From assembly GCF_000003605.2 (NCBI RefSeq), contig NW_003149770.1:274720-314255 (forward strand): DNA of 39,536 nucleotides, read 5' to 3'. The notes beneath the pieces are model-generated. The model was not told the DNA's origin. It did not search any database and was given only the letters and a program-made list of their open reading frames with translations. Positions 1 through 12,696 of the stretch are shown here, piece by piece. Positions within the stretch are counted from its first letter, which is position 1; each line of letters opens with the position of its first letter. The stretch is from Saccoglossus kowalevskii (taxonomy: Eukaryota > Hemichordata > Enteropneusta > Harrimaniidae). Position numbers and translations under genes: made by a program.

Positions 1-342
1 AAAATATATGTAACACACAAAGTCTGCACGAAGACAGTACAACGGAAGTATTGACCGACGCGACTGCGTACTGAGTGCATACTTTGCAGTATCCTCGTAA
101 TAACCTTACGGTATTATTATACATTTCCTCCCAGGAATACATCATGGAAATGTCGAAATTCGAAATGTTTAGAACAGATTTAACAAACTTCTTTGTGTGG
201 GGTTCGTTCAAATCCTGGGGGCAGCCATGTTTTTTTTCACATTATTAGAAGACGCTTATGCGCGTAATCGTTCCATATTTGGAATTCGCGTTTCCTAATA
301 TGGTAGGATGAAAATACCCACTGCAACTACGTACGGTGACAG
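1..342 (+). repeat. Family A fold-back repeat, copy 1
   Basis: From about position 20 to 342 the sequence aligns with 2595-2978 (opposite strand) and with 33409-34100. Shared landmarks are gaagacagtac, gagtgcatacttt, tcctcgtaataacctta, a short gacgcttatgcgcg...ttcctaatatgg palindrome and a final acggtgaca. The left inverted arm seen in copy 3 is missing or lies before the window. Confidence 0.75.
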
Positions 343-844
343 ATATATAATAATATATCGTATTATGAATAATGAACTCTTGACTTACAGTGCCATGTTG
401 GATTCATCATCGACTCCACATACAATATGGTTTTTACTGTTATAATAATAAATTTTTGTACACTCTTCATTGATGCTTTTTTTGAGACATTGTGGTCAGA
501 AAACATCTCATAATTTTCATGCAGAACCATAATATCAAGATGTAAACAAAATAGAGAATTTCAATGGGATTGTAACAGTTTTAATTTTTCATCTCTACAT
601 TTTTTTCAGTACGTGGCAGTACAAATAAGAGATACATGTCTGATTTATTCCATACTTTGCACGATAAGGGTTAAAGTTTCTCTCCATATTAATGTGTTAG
701 TAAGCAGAATGACCTGTATTCATGTGGACAGCCATTAATTCAACATGGAACAACTTCTGGCACTGTATGACTGGCCCACATTCATTTCTCATAATTTGTT
801 TAATTGCCACATATTTCATTCATTGGTTGAAAAAGTAATTGATC

Positions 845-872
845 ATAATATAATATAATATAATATAATATA
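845..872. repeat. ATAAT pentanucleotide microsatellite
   Basis: About five uninterrupted units of ataat, fading into AT-rich sequence. Confidence 0.8.
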
Positions 873-1325
873 AAATAAATTAAATTAGACGATTAAAACC
901 TATCATGGTTAGAAATATTTGTTTAATACAAACAAACTTGCCACACAAAAATGATTTGAGCTTAATTTCCTTCATAGAATGCATGTATTAAATGTAAGGT
1001 TAAATTATTGTTCAACAGTGTTGTAATAGCCACAGGGTACAAGGAGAACCACACCCATGGAGATTGGATTTTATATCCACATCTTAGTTTCATAAATCAT
1101 TGTTTATATTCAGGAGCTATAATCAGGATATTAGTTAGATATTTTCCAGCCCGAGGCAGTCTCTCGGCTTTCCACCTGTTAGTGGCTGAGGCGATCTATA
1201 ATAAACTGAAACCCTGCATGGTTATGTGTTATTACAGAGGCTAGCTACAACAGCAGTTTATTTGAAGTTGCACAAAACGCTGTTGAAAAAACATGTAATG
1301 AAGCCTAATTGGCTAGTTTGACGAT

Positions 1326-1395
1326 GTAATTTAGCAAAATGTCTGCTAAAATGCCAACAATGATTATCATACTGTTGGCGTTTTAGCTAAATTAC
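1326..1395. repeat. Inverted repeat capable of a long hairpin
   Basis: The right arm (1373-1395, tgttggcgttttagctaaattac in two parts) pairs with the left arm at 1326-1359. The pairing is interrupted by an 11-nt extra segment in the left arm and one G:T-type mismatch; the loop is 13 nt. It is most likely a small fold-back element. Confidence 0.7.
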
Positions 1396-2594
1396 CGTTC
1401 CACTATATCAGACCTTGAGCACATTTGCTATTAAATGTTATGAAGTTATTTCAAATTAATACATGGAGTATATTATATGCACTACATGTACGTGTGTTTT
1501 GAGGGACATGTATGTATGGGTTGTAAATGACCTCATGGTTGAGTGGCAAGACTATGAGTATGCCTGTCAGCCATAGATACTGGAATTATCTCTACATGGA
1601 TGACAGTATATTCTTTTCATTTCAGTCAGATTGAAATTGGTCAACTGTATCAGGGGTGAAATAAAAGCGAAAAAGGAAGAGTTTGAATTATCCTGCAATC
1701 CCGAACAATCTTGTCAAATTATTTTAGAATTAAACATGTTTATAACATTTTCACCACCAGTTCCCTCTTCATCACAAATTCACAAAATAATCCTGTTTAT
1801 AGTCTGCACTTTTCTTCAGAAGATTGGGTCAAAAATAGCCAAATAGTTTAAACTGAAAAAAGAATTGACTTAAATTTTGTCTGTTGACTCCAAAATTTGA
1901 AATCAATTTAGCTATACTTGGCATTTTTACCTTGTGTGTGGCTCTGCTGACCATGCATGTTTTAATTTATGTTAATGTGCATAGCTAAAACTTGTGAATG
2001 ATTATTGGATGAATTTATTGTATATTTATCATTTTTTGCATTCTGCTCTAAGATGCGTTGTGAGTTATTTTCACCACACTTTAATAAATCAGTACAAGTG
2101 TACAATGTAGTTTCTAGCTGTTGTCAGCTGAAATTCAACTACTTGAAGTGCACGCACGTAAATATTATAATAATTTAAATAATTACCTAAATGATTCACC
2201 CATTACTGTGGTATCTAAGAATGAGCCACGTTCTACTTTCTCAAGGTGTGTCCTATTTTATGTATCAGTTTGGCTGTATCAACAAACGAATTCTGTAGAT
2301 GTATGTGTGTGTGTGTGAGTTATTAAATGAGGCTTTGTTCTAGTATGGTGAGTCTGTCCTCGTCTTTGTCCAGTATTAAACTTAATGGAGCATGACTGCA
2401 TAGCTAGTTGTATTCATACTTATAAGATACACATATAGACAGTCAGCTATAAATAGACTGACTTGAAGTTTTAATGTTAATGCTGACCATGTCATTTTGT
2501 ATTCATTCTATTTTTCCTAATTACCTGAATCTTCAGAATACAGTATGATGAGTACATGCATGTGAAGTCTAAATAAACACTATTATTATACATT

Positions 2595-2978
2595 TGTCAC
2601 CGTAACGCCTTAAGTTACAGCTTGCCGTAATTTTGTGGTACTTTTTGGGCTATTTCATCCTACCATATTAGGAAATGCGAATTCCAATATGGAATGATTA
2701 CACGCATAAGCGTCCTCTAATAATAAAACAAAGATGACTGCCACCGGAGTTTGACGGGACTACATACAAAGAAGTTCGCTGATTCTGTTCTAAACATTTT
2801 GTATTTCGGCATTCCCATGGTGTATCCTTGGATGGAAAAGATGTATAACAATAAGGTTATTACAAGAATACCTCAAAGTATGCACTCAGACAGTACGCCG
2901 CTCATCGACCTATGCTGCACGTCGGTCGAAACTCCAGCTGTACTGTACTGTCTTCGTCCATACTCGTAATAACCTTAT
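2595..2978 (-). repeat. Family A fold-back repeat, copy 2 (reverse orientation)
   Basis: Reverse complement of family A: starts tgtcaccgta, has the attaggaaatgcg/gcgtcctctaat palindrome near 2660-2722, and ends with tactcgtaataacctta. It is the fullest copy in the window, since copy 3 is interrupted and copy 1 lacks one arm. Confidence 0.8.
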
Positions 2979-5900
2979 ATTATTTCATTTTAATAGTTGT
3001 ATTGATCACATTAATAACCATTTGTTTTGATTTTACCTGTTCACCTTGTGTTACAGGGAAAGTCTTAGTGTTGTCTTTAAATTACAGGAAAAATAAAAAA
3101 GTCTTTAAAAAGTCTTTAAATTTCTTCATAGTTATAATTCATTTTAGAAAGGCCCATTTTCTCCAGGGAACTACCATATCCTCAGAACTTTCATAAGCTT
3201 TGGTGATGATGTTGGCCTGAATTAAGGGTCAAAATGTCTTTGGAAAAATGCAAGAAAGTTTGGGAAAAAGGTCTGGAAAAGTCTTGGAAATCATTTGGCT
3301 CTTAGTGCTATAGACCCTGTGTTAAAAACCTTATTACAACTTGGATCACAGTAATTGTTGATGTCATGAGATTTAATTTTATACTGATTTGTCTTATATC
3401 AGTACATTCATTTGTACTTTCCTAAAGGAACTTCATTTCTGCACCTCACTAAAATAGGATTTGTTTCACATTTATGTTCGATATTACCTTTAACCCTAAT
3501 CTGGTCAAAAGTACATGGGGCTGGCAGAATAATGGTTAATTTTGTCTTTCCCATTTTTACTGTTCTCCGAAACTATATGATGCTCTATTTTCATTAAAAA
3601 TGTCTTCTGTGATACATACAAACTGTATAGTTTTCGTTATTTCTGGATTTTATGCCATCCGTGAAAACAAAATTTCACGGAAGTCACTGAAACGCCATAT
3701 CGTAGGGCCCCATAAATGTCACTGCTACAAGATGCAGCAAAAAAATTATATCTCACACAATTTTAGCAGTTTACAGTATAAAGAGATATGATTCGTTTTC
3801 ATATTCATGTTCTTATCAAATACATGCATACATAGTAGCTAAAAGGAAATCAAATCAATTTAATCTTAGATTCAATATATTTGACCTATTTTCATGGAAG
3901 ACGCTAAGTCCAATGATATATTACAATACTTATTATTAAAATTAACTTGAATTGCGGTGACTTTATATTGGGTTTTTTTGATTACTAGACAGAGTACCAT
4001 AGTTGATGAGATAAACCTGTTTTACAGTCTATATGTTGTCATAATCCCAAATTTCACTTTTATCTGTTCCCTTTTTAATTCACATATATAAATATTAATC
4101 TTTGATTGAACTCTTCATCTTTGACAATGTGGGAATGGGGTGTCTTCACATAATCTATTTTAATAAAATTACTCTGAATTTGTATTGCATGGATTTCTAT
4201 TTTGCGCTCAGATTTCCCTACTTTGAGCCCCCTGGTTTGGATTGCTTGTGTGCTGTGAGCACAGAGGTTGCATCCTTCAAACGACCACACAAGTGTTCAT
4301 CTCTCTTTGCTTTTATATGTGTATATATGGTGTGCTATGTTAACACCTGCATTGTTTGAATGTATTGTTCCATAAATACAGTCATATTCCCAGGGACATA
4401 TGCACCATTTAGAACTGACACAATTCTATGAAGCTGACCTGGGCTTTAAATATTTATTGCTGAAATTCACACTGTTTGTAACTGGTATTGACAGGACAAC
4501 ACTGATTTAAAAAAACAAAACAAACAAACTCCAAAACTGTTAAAAAAAGACATGAGAAAATAATGAGAAATTAATTATTTTATACTCTCTATGTCAAACA
4601 TGCTTTAATATACATGTAGTTATAAAACGCCTTCCACCTCGCCACTTCAGTGAAAATGAATTCAAATTGAAAAAATACTCTCTCACTGCATTTTGTTGAT
4701 ATATCCAGTGGAGCCATTGGCCTCTATTTAGAATATATTACAGTCAATTCATGCAATTCATTGATATTTCATGTGCTAATCCACTGAAGTAGGATATCTT
4801 ATATCTCTGCTTTTTACAAATATTTTTGGAATTTTGCACGTTTTCAAATGTATTATTTAGTCATGTAATATCCCATATATAATTTGACTTTCTAATAGAA
4901 TAATTTTTTTTGTTATGACGTTTATTAATGGAACAGTACTGTCATGCCTTCTGTCAGTCCTAATAGGTTTTTGCAGTTAACCAGTTGGATGCAGTTGTTG
5001 ACATTTATGTTTGTTTGCCAATAGCACTCAAGCCCCTTTGAGTATGGCTCTTACTGACTATCACAATATTTTATATTCTGTGCATCCATCCTATATTTTT
5101 CCAATAAATTCCTTGATATATTGAACAGTCAAAGTCTTTTTTTTTTTGCCCAGTTATTGATTATTTTTATCTTACGCAGAAATATAAGGTATTATGCGAA
5201 CAGCAAAGAGACAACAACTGGTTCAGTTGTGTGGGTGGATCACGTGCAGTCTTGCTGCCCAGTGGACCCCTCAGCTGTGTAGAAATTATGCCTTGATGTA
5301 CGCCTTAGTTTAGTCAACGTATGTTCAGTGTGCATGAATATCTCCATGTCTCAGCTCCTTATGCACTTGACATTGTCATGCTCTTTCTGGTTGATTGAAA
5401 TGTGCAATATATAGAAATAACATTCGCCTGTCTTGTTCGTGTCATTGACAAGCTTTGTATTAACTAGATTCTCATTTCCCTAAAAATGAAATTTATCATT
5501 TAGTGGACATAACAATAATTAAAAAAATATCTGACTTCAAATATCTGAATTAATTAATTGTCATGTTTTTTATGTCTTAAACTCTCTTGATAAACATTAT
5601 CTGTAAATACATTTGGTTAATATGTTAATTTTGCGTTATATACTGTCAATTTATGCACAGTTTATCATGTCCTATTTCTAATATGAAGTATGACTTCAGT
5701 CCTTGCATATAGATAATATTTATGCATACTGGCCAGGATATACTTTGGACTACAGTTTGGGTGGCACAAGTACCGGTATGGTCTACTTTGTCTTAGCTTC
5801 AGTTTGGGTGGCACAAGTAATTTATTTGTCATATTTTCACTAGATTTGCATCTCGTTTGTGAAAAATGCTAATATTCCATGTGAAAACCAATTAGCAGCA

Positions 5901-7868
5901 AAAACCTTGCATTCTAGTTTGTTTTATTTCAGCAAACTTCTCACACTAAATCAAGGTCTATATATGTAGGCAGTCGGTAGTCATCAAATTTAGTACTTGC
6001 GCATGTGAATGACGTAAATGTGTTTGGTGGAAGGAATGTCAACAGTCTGTTAAGTTTGATTTGTTATTATTGCATATTTAATGAAGGCATTTGCATAATC
6101 TCCCTGCTTTCTCTATTGCTGTGCTGCTAAATTATGTTTCATGTCACATTGGGCCATTCCAGTTTATATCTGCACCCCTCTGGATTACCAGGGCATTTAG
6201 TCGCTCAATTCACCTTACCTTATTGATATGCAGATTTCAAACTACTTTAACCACAGGTCATTGGTAGTTCACTGGTTAAACCCTTTTGCTTTATATTCAT
6301 GCATAACACATGTTAGTACATTTGAGCTTCTTATTTTTGCAAATCTAATGAAATATCATGTGTTCTGTTTTATAGCAGAGATGCATGTATCGATGGATTT
6401 ACTCTTAGTTATAGTAATTTTATTAACACATAACAACCCTTGGAAGGTATGAAAAGGTTAGAATTGAAATGAATAAAAAAAAGTGTACAATTAAGGTGTG
6501 TGTTGCTGTCTATGTGGCATACATATTGATATGAACTGGTTCCGTATTGACATGTCATGCTTGCCCATAAGGAATTCAGATTTATTTTGAATTGAATATT
6601 TATTCTTCACATTTGGTGCAGTGTTCAATTACATTGCCATCACAGTGTTCTCAGGTCTGTTCAATAACAGGCACATTTAAGAAAAAGTGCATGAGCTTAC
6701 ATAAATACAGTGAATTTTGCTTTAAATATTATATTTTGAGTTTGGATGCATACTTGTGTATGACAGGTGTGTGAGATCATACTATCATCTTGTAGTTACG
6801 ACCTTTGCCTATGTTGTTTGTTTTAACGAGTCTGAATTTTTACTTTTTATAAAGTGAAAACACCTGGCTGTGCTCTCTGACCAGATCTGTTGTCAAACAT
6901 ATTCACTAGTCATCATGCATTTAAATGGAAACAAACAATATTGTATATACTTTGTATGTGCATGGGACAAGTATCTAGTATGACACTATGTAGAGACTGT
7001 GGCACATACACTTCAATATTCTGCATGTGTGTAACTGTTTTTTTTGGTGCAAAATCCAAAGTACAATTCGAACTAATTCCATATAGGAATCTTTTTTTTT
7101 TCATATAGGTACTCCTTCATTATGTATGTGTACCCTTGCTTCCACTTAATCTATCAGTATGTATACATTTTTTTTTTGAACTTCCACTAACTGCAATCCA
7201 TGTACATGTACGTGTACACGCATGCTGATGGTCATTCCTAGTAAAATATTGATTTGTGCCTCCGAAAACATCATTGTTAATAGCATTGCAGATGACTATT
7301 GGGAATAAGCCTTGTAGAATGGGTTGTCATCAGTGAAATTTGTAATCTGCGAGTATCCTTCTGTACATACCTTCTGGTGTAGTAAAACTGTATCACATGA
7401 TATCGGTGTCTGAGTTGGTACATTGCACTTCACAGTGATAAATTTCACTTGAAAGGAAACTTACTATCAGCTGCTTTTGAGTCGTCCCCAGAGAGTTTCT
7501 TTTAAATTCATTACCGGTAACTATGATCTTAAATGATCATGACCTTTACGGGTACTTTGATGTCAAGGTACAATGTACTATACTGGTAAATCCAAACATT
7601 AACTAACGTAACTGAGTTGGTTTTAATAGAAAATAAAAAGCAAAATTGGAAAAAAGAAATGACTTGCAATTCTTACTTTTGTATACCTGAATCAAGCACT
7701 ATATCTTGGTCCTTAATTTTCAATTTATAAAACCAAACTGAGCATCTAATGTTCATTTTGCTTTTTAACATGAATGAACAGATGAACAGAGCAATTTCAT
7801 TCAGACTTTGTATGAGGATCATACATATTCAAGTTAGGTTACATGTGCACATCACATGTTTTTGAGGT

Positions 7869-7907
7869 TCAAACAAAATTGGTCGATTGGTGGCCATTTT
7901 GTTTTTA
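7869..7907 (+). repeat. Family B repeat fragment (TGGTGGCCATTTTG)
   Basis: The stretch with ggtcgattggtggccatttt is nearly the same as one at 16809-16845 and related to 14331-14365, so it is a dispersed repeat piece. Confidence 0.55.
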
Positions 7908-8529
7908 TTCATTTTTATTCTGATTCCTCACCTGTGTATTATTTTGTGATTTGATCAAATTTGTTGAAATGATAATCATTTTGTCTAAAATCCACAAATC
8001 TCAGTCTGTAAGGTGTTCGAAATCATTTCAGATAATATTTTCTGATTTTTGCTTTTTATTATTTTTTGTCATTACATATGATAAAAAAGTACAAAATTGT
8101 AAAAGGATGTTATGAAATAGTTAGCTCATAAAACATTTTACAAAATGCAATGGATACCCACTTATCCAGTAATTTCATGCAATTATATTACACTACTAGG
8201 AAATGTCAGCTGAATAAAAAGGTGGGCAGTATTCAATATTTGCAAGAATGATCATATCAGATCTATATATCCAAGATGGAGGTCACTCGTTTTTTCCCCG
8301 AGCATAAATGTGAAATTAATACTGATTGACAATCTAGGCATCCGCTACCCCTTTGGCAATTGTTAATGCTGAATTACAATGTACATTTATTTTTTATTAT
8401 GAACTGAGGACTTTTTTTAAACCATGAATTTCTGAGAAACTAGTTGTTATTTAAAATGTCATCACCAACAGAAAAGTAAATTAAATTGGGAAAAGTATTG
8501 CTTAATATAAAGTGTATGTAATATGAATA

Positions 8530-8549
8530 TACCGGTAGTACTACCGGTA
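8530..8549. repeat. Perfect 20-bp palindrome
   Basis: taccggtagtactaccggta is its own reverse complement. Confidence 0.9.
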
Positions 8550-9459
8550 GTGGGTATATTATAATTTTTCTCATGAATCTGAAAAACATTTTTATAATGC
8601 TATCTCGTCCAGTCCATCTAGGTAGCGGCTGAACAAATTTGTAATTTGCTAAGAAAAACAAACTACTGCTGCATCCTTAGCTGAAGCGCACACATACTGT
8701 TTAAATAGATCATTGAAATGATGTATAAAACATTTTCCAGCCTAGTGAGCAGAACAAAATAAAACCTGGTGGGAACACTGGAGACACAAAGTGGTTTTCC
8801 TGTATATTGGTTCATTTAAAATTGACATCGCTACACATGCATTTACTCGTCTGTGTATGTATACACATTATATTATACGATTATATTCCATTTACCCAGG
8901 CATGTCTATTCTACATTACACTAACCAAATAAAATCTGTGCAATGGTATTTGCACTAACTTTCCTACTGTTGTAATCAAATTAAAAGCAAAATACAAGTT
9001 TCCTTTACTATAGTATTTTGTGCTTACTAGTCACATATCCCTCCTTGGTTATTGACTTCTTCCTGTGCCAGATCATGTGATATTATCATCCCACTCTCGC
9101 CTGATTGCCAATTTATGTTATTTGCCGTTTTAACTGGAATGGGTGGCAATTCATCAGCCACCTCCAAAGTAAATCAAATTTTGTGAGTATCGGAATAGAA
9201 TCTGAGTCAACTCCACCACTTAGGGAATTCCCTCAGATTCCATCTGTAATGTTGTATATTCTAGATTAAATGTTCTATGCTTTTAGTCTTAAAAACTGCA
9301 ATGTGTATACCACTATTTTAACTGGAAGTATGCTGGTTCTCTATTGAAAATATTTTAATTAATTGTCATCGTGCTCTACTATGTATGCATACACTACTCT
9401 TATGTGCAGCTACTCTGTATAGTACACAATGCATGTAGCAATTTGAATGCATAGAATGA

Positions 9460-9622
9460 TACTGTAAAATACTTTATTTTAGCTGGAATTAATTTTCGCT
9501 GATTTTTGACAAGGTTTACATAAAATATAGGTAAACAGGTATATTCACTGGGTTTTATTTTCACTGAATTATTCCTTCAGCGAAAATAGCGACAATTCCA
9601 AGCGAAATTAAGTATTTTACAG
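9460..9622. mobile_element. TACTGT-ended MITE, copy 1
   Basis: About 163 bp with terminal inverted repeats of roughly 40 bp: tactgtaaaatactttattt and gctggaattaattttcgct at the left, the reverse complement at the right ending attttacag. No coding capacity. A second copy is at 24957-25167. The structure suggests a miniature inverted-repeat transposable element moved by an unseen DNA transposase. Confidence 0.85.
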
Positions 9623-9693
9623 GAGTTTATCTAAATGTACAAGCAAATTATTGTTACATGTACAGGCTTTTGTTTGTTTTATATACCATTCTA

Positions 9694-10092
9694 GACTTAT
9701 CAGTAATTATAAAAACAGATTACTAAACTTTGTATTGTCACATGGTGAATGCTATAACTACCAACAGACTTATCAGTAATTGGTTTATACCATTCTAATA
9801 ACAGATTACTAAACTTTGTATTGTCACATGGAGAATGCTATAAATACCAACAGATTTATCAGTAATTGGTTTATACCATTCTAATAACAGATTACTAAAC
9901 TTTGTATTGTCACATGGAGAATGCTATAAATACCAACAGACTTATAAGTAATTGGTTTATACCATTCTAATAACAGATTACTAAACTTTGTATTGTCACA
10001 TGGAGAATGCTATAAATACCAACAGACTTATCAGTAATTGGTTTATACCATTCTAATAACAGATTACTAAACTTTTTATTGTCACATGGTGA
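9694..10092. repeat. 86-bp minisatellite, about 4.7 units
   Basis: Units begin near 9694, 9767, 9853, 9939 and 10025. The last four are 86 bp apart and nearly identical; the first unit lacks about 13 bp. Each contains cttatcagtaattggttt, cattctaataacagattact and ttgtcacatggagaatgct. Confidence 0.95.
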
Positions 10093-11036
10093 AGATTTAT
10101 TTTTTCAATAATTTGTTTCATGTCATCTGATTACTTTGGACATGAAGTACATGTACCTGTGCAATGAAATTTAATCATTAGGGGGGAGCATGTGATTACA
10201 ATTAGATTGGATAAAAACTGTTTGCACTGTAACTCCATGTAAACAAATGTAGATTTGATACACAAGTCCTACAAATGGGTTAAGACAGTATCTGCCATTT
10301 CAGGGCGAGAAAGAACGACAAAGATAAAAACCATTGAGTCTAAAAATCCAAGTAAACACAGATTTTAAAGCTTTTTGATTCTATACCTGTTAAGTGTAAA
10401 GCAGTGTTTGTTCATACTCAACCCTGTACTGTCAAAGTATTGATGCATTGACCTCTGCATGAGTAATCTGTTTGTTTTTTTTTATTATTTTAACAAGATA
10501 TAGTGATTGTAATTAGTTTTGGATGCCGTCCAAGTGAAGATGTTTTTGAAATATGAACAGGAAGTTCTTAAAGTTTGACATGCTCTGCACTTAATGCATC
10601 CTCTCTCCCTGTAGACTGACTTGTAAATGGAGTTGAAGGCTGCGCACGAAGTCGCGGTTGTTGTGTGCCAGTAATTCTCCTGTAATAATGTTCTGTCTTC
10701 TGGAGTGTCTCAACGAGTACAAATAACATGTACCATGCATGTATATAGTGCCATAAAATATATGTAGCCTGTTATATCATTTACATTGTCATTAAATTAA
10801 CTCGCCTCAATGTACATATTAGTTAAAGGGAAGAGGTTGCCCTGCCAGGTTTTGAGTTCCATAGCACATGTAAAATACATTGTTCGCAATAATATTTGAG
10901 CGTTCACTGTGTGACAACCATTGCCCTTCAAGTACATGTATGCTGGGATGAAAAAAAAAAAAGCGTTTTGTGTAATTGAATCACCTTTTTTATATTATTT
11001 AATTTGTGAAATATTTCCTTGACTGCGAATACATAG
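10093..11036. other. Non-coding stretch before exon 1
   Basis: No exon found. A good-looking acceptor (ctctctccctgtag near 10614) is followed by early stops in all three frames and was dismissed. Confidence 0.6.
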
Positions 11037-11118
11037 ATTTGGACAGCCCGGTGTTGATTGTCATGTACGCCATGATGAAGATGTAGCGGTCTTGCAACTG
11101 ATTTTCCTTGTCAATGAG
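11037..11118 (+). CDS. STXBP5: Tomosyn exon 1 of window (first propeller)
   Basis: 82 nt; the first base completes a codon begun in an upstream exon (expected Leu of ...GALRL) and the exon ends in phase 0. It encodes FGQPGVDCHVRHDEDV then AVLQLIFLVNE, matching the family stretch FGRPGVECYCQH...LQLQFLINE. The acceptor is ...tacatag at 11035-11036 with a modest pyrimidine tract; the donor is gag|gtaggt. It precedes the GALVS exon exactly as in vertebrates. Easily missed because the open frame is short and the opposite strand has a longer chance frame. Confidence 0.88.
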
Positions 11119-12178
11119 GTAGGTGTTACTTTCATGTACGATGATATGTGATCTCGTGAGAATTGAACTCCGGTTGTAAATGGCAGCATTTGGAAGCGAT
11201 GTAGATCCTGTTCCTTGTGTACAGCAAACATATTTCAACCAATAGCTTCACATAATCAGTAGGTGCTTGAAAAGGTTCAATTGCTGAAACAGGAATAACA
11301 GGTTATTACTGTATTAAAAATAATGCAAAAAGCACTTAATACACTTTCAACAATGAGTTGATATGAATACTACTCAGTTCTAACAAAGACTTACTAATTT
11401 GCATGAGGTGGTTTTGTGATCTTCTTGAAATTCACATGTTCTCTCCAATTTGTATGAGATTTACCTCACATATATCATTCTCTTACTCATTATTTGAAAA
11501 TTTACTATCTCTCTCACAATTTCTACACATGGTACCATGCAATACATTTTGGAGTCACATGAAGCTTGTTTGTGAAAACTGTCCAGAGTTGATCATGACT
11601 GGAAAATGTAAACCTTTTCTATAAATAGCGCCCTCTATTGGTAAAGAACTTCAATAGCCATACATGTATATAATTACCATAAATGGTTGAAAAACATAGT
11701 ATCACAGTGACAACTCAATGTTTGTTCATTATTCAGAATTTATAGTCAATGTTTTGCAAACATTTATTGTTATTGCTGGACGATTACAGATCAAAACAAA
11801 TCCCTCTCACACATCTGCATCCTGGCAACACTTGAAGCTAGTGGGAAATATCTCTGCCAGTAAAAAAATTACAACCAACTCCAAACTATTTTAGAGCAGA
11901 TTTGAGATATTCATGAATATATTTCACTGTCGTCCAATAATTCTTGGTCTAGTAGCTATAATTCATCTGTCGACATTTTTGTTTTGCCAACATTATGACT
12001 CAGACTTTTGGAAACATATCAGTTTTGTGTGTTGCCTATTAACTACATTACCATGTGTGTTGCATAATATGTAAAGTTTAAAACAAAGATTAAAAATCTG
12101 TACTTGGACAACACAAAATCGTCAATCTTTCTGATTTTTGTTTATTGACCAAATATTTTTCATATTTTGTACATTTTT

Positions 12179-12195
12179 GGGGGTGGGTGGGTGGG
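12179..12195 (+). other. G-quadruplex motif in intron 1
   Basis: One run of five G followed by three GGG runs, each separated by a single T. Four G tracts with one-base loops is the strongest class of predicted quadruplex. It lies on the sense strand, so it could also form in the pre-mRNA, about 200 nt before exon 2. Confidence 0.85.
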
Positions 12196-12395
12196 TGATT
12201 GGCTCGACTCTTAATTTTGCGTACAAAAATAGCTTTAAGTATTTTATAACACATGAAACTGTTAGTCATTTACTCAAACATTAAACAAAAATTAAAAGTT
12301 TCACGAAAGATTTTTTGAACAAAACTGTTAATTTCAACTCAAAACAATACAGACTTACATTACAGTACTGACCAAATGTATTGTTTCCTACTCAG

Positions 12396-12496
12396 GGTGC
12401 TTTAGTCAGTGTATGTGCAGACGATAGCCTGCATTTATGGAATTTAAGGCAGAAGAAGCCAGCAATATTGCATTCACTTAAGTTTAATAGAGAAAG
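12396..12496 (+). CDS. STXBP5: Tomosyn exon 2 (WD40 blade, SLHLWNLRQKKPAILHSLKF)
   Basis: 101 nt, enters in phase 0 and leaves with two bases of an Arg codon. It encodes GALVSVCADDSLHLWNLRQ followed by KKPAILHSLKFNRE. The LHLWNL segment is the blade-closing strand d of a WD40 repeat, with WN in place of WD as in the vertebrate proteins. Acceptor ctcag at 12391-12395, donor aag|gtatgt. A strong G-quadruplex motif lies about 200 nt upstream in the same intron. Confidence 0.93.
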
Positions 12497-12525
12497 GTAT
12501 GTGCAGACATTGTTATATGTATAAG

Positions 12526-12691
12526 TAACATATGGCATCCTAAAGTAATGATTTGGCCAGTGACCGTATTATAGGTTACACTGTCATGCTTTAATAGCCT
12601 TATTTTTTTTGCGTGTGTAACATAAGGCATTCTAGGTTATGATTTGGCCAGTGACCGTATTATAGGTTATAGCTCCATGCTTAATAGCTTT
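12526..12691. repeat. 92-bp direct duplication after exon 2
   Basis: taacat(a)aggcat... at 12526 and 12618 begin two diverged units that share gatttggccagtgaccgtat followed by tataggtta. Confidence 0.85.
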
Positions 12692-12696
12692 CAACT

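Larger units (their letters stand above)
343..2594. other. Non-coding stretch, intron or 5' gene region
   Basis: AT-rich, no exon recognised on either strand. It contains the pentanucleotide repeat at 845-872, the inverted repeat at 1326-1395 and a short GT run at about 2301-2318. Open frames here are under 80 codons and show no family resemblance. Confidence 0.6.
2979..9459. other. Non-coding stretch, no gene recognised
   Basis: About 6.5 kb of AT-rich DNA searched for upstream tomosyn exons (expected motifs around ALAFDP..KILA.GTQ.GALRL), none found. Small structures only: a 20-bp unit cagtttgggtggcacaagta repeated at 5753 and 5800, a fragment of repeat family B near 7869-7907, and a 20-bp palindrome at 8530. 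Best read as intron. Confidence 0.6.

Noticed and set aside
195..225. ggttcgttcaaatcc, similar to a tRNA B box
   Set aside because: No A box or cloverleaf can be built around it; it belongs to the family A repeat and is not conserved in its other copies.
2751..2969. Open frame starting MTGLHTKKF, shared in reading frame by family A copies 2 and 3 and partly by copy 1
   Set aside because: Codon comparison of copies 2 and 3 shows differences at first positions at least as often as third positions, so the shared peptide reflects DNA homology rather than selection on a protein.
10600..10680. Strong acceptor ctctctccctgtag that might precede an upstream tomosyn exon
   Set aside because: All three frames stop within seven codons and no tomosyn motif follows.
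10999..11238. 79-codon reverse-strand frame
   Set aside because: Antisense shadow over tomosyn exon 1, which has a clear family match on the + strand.
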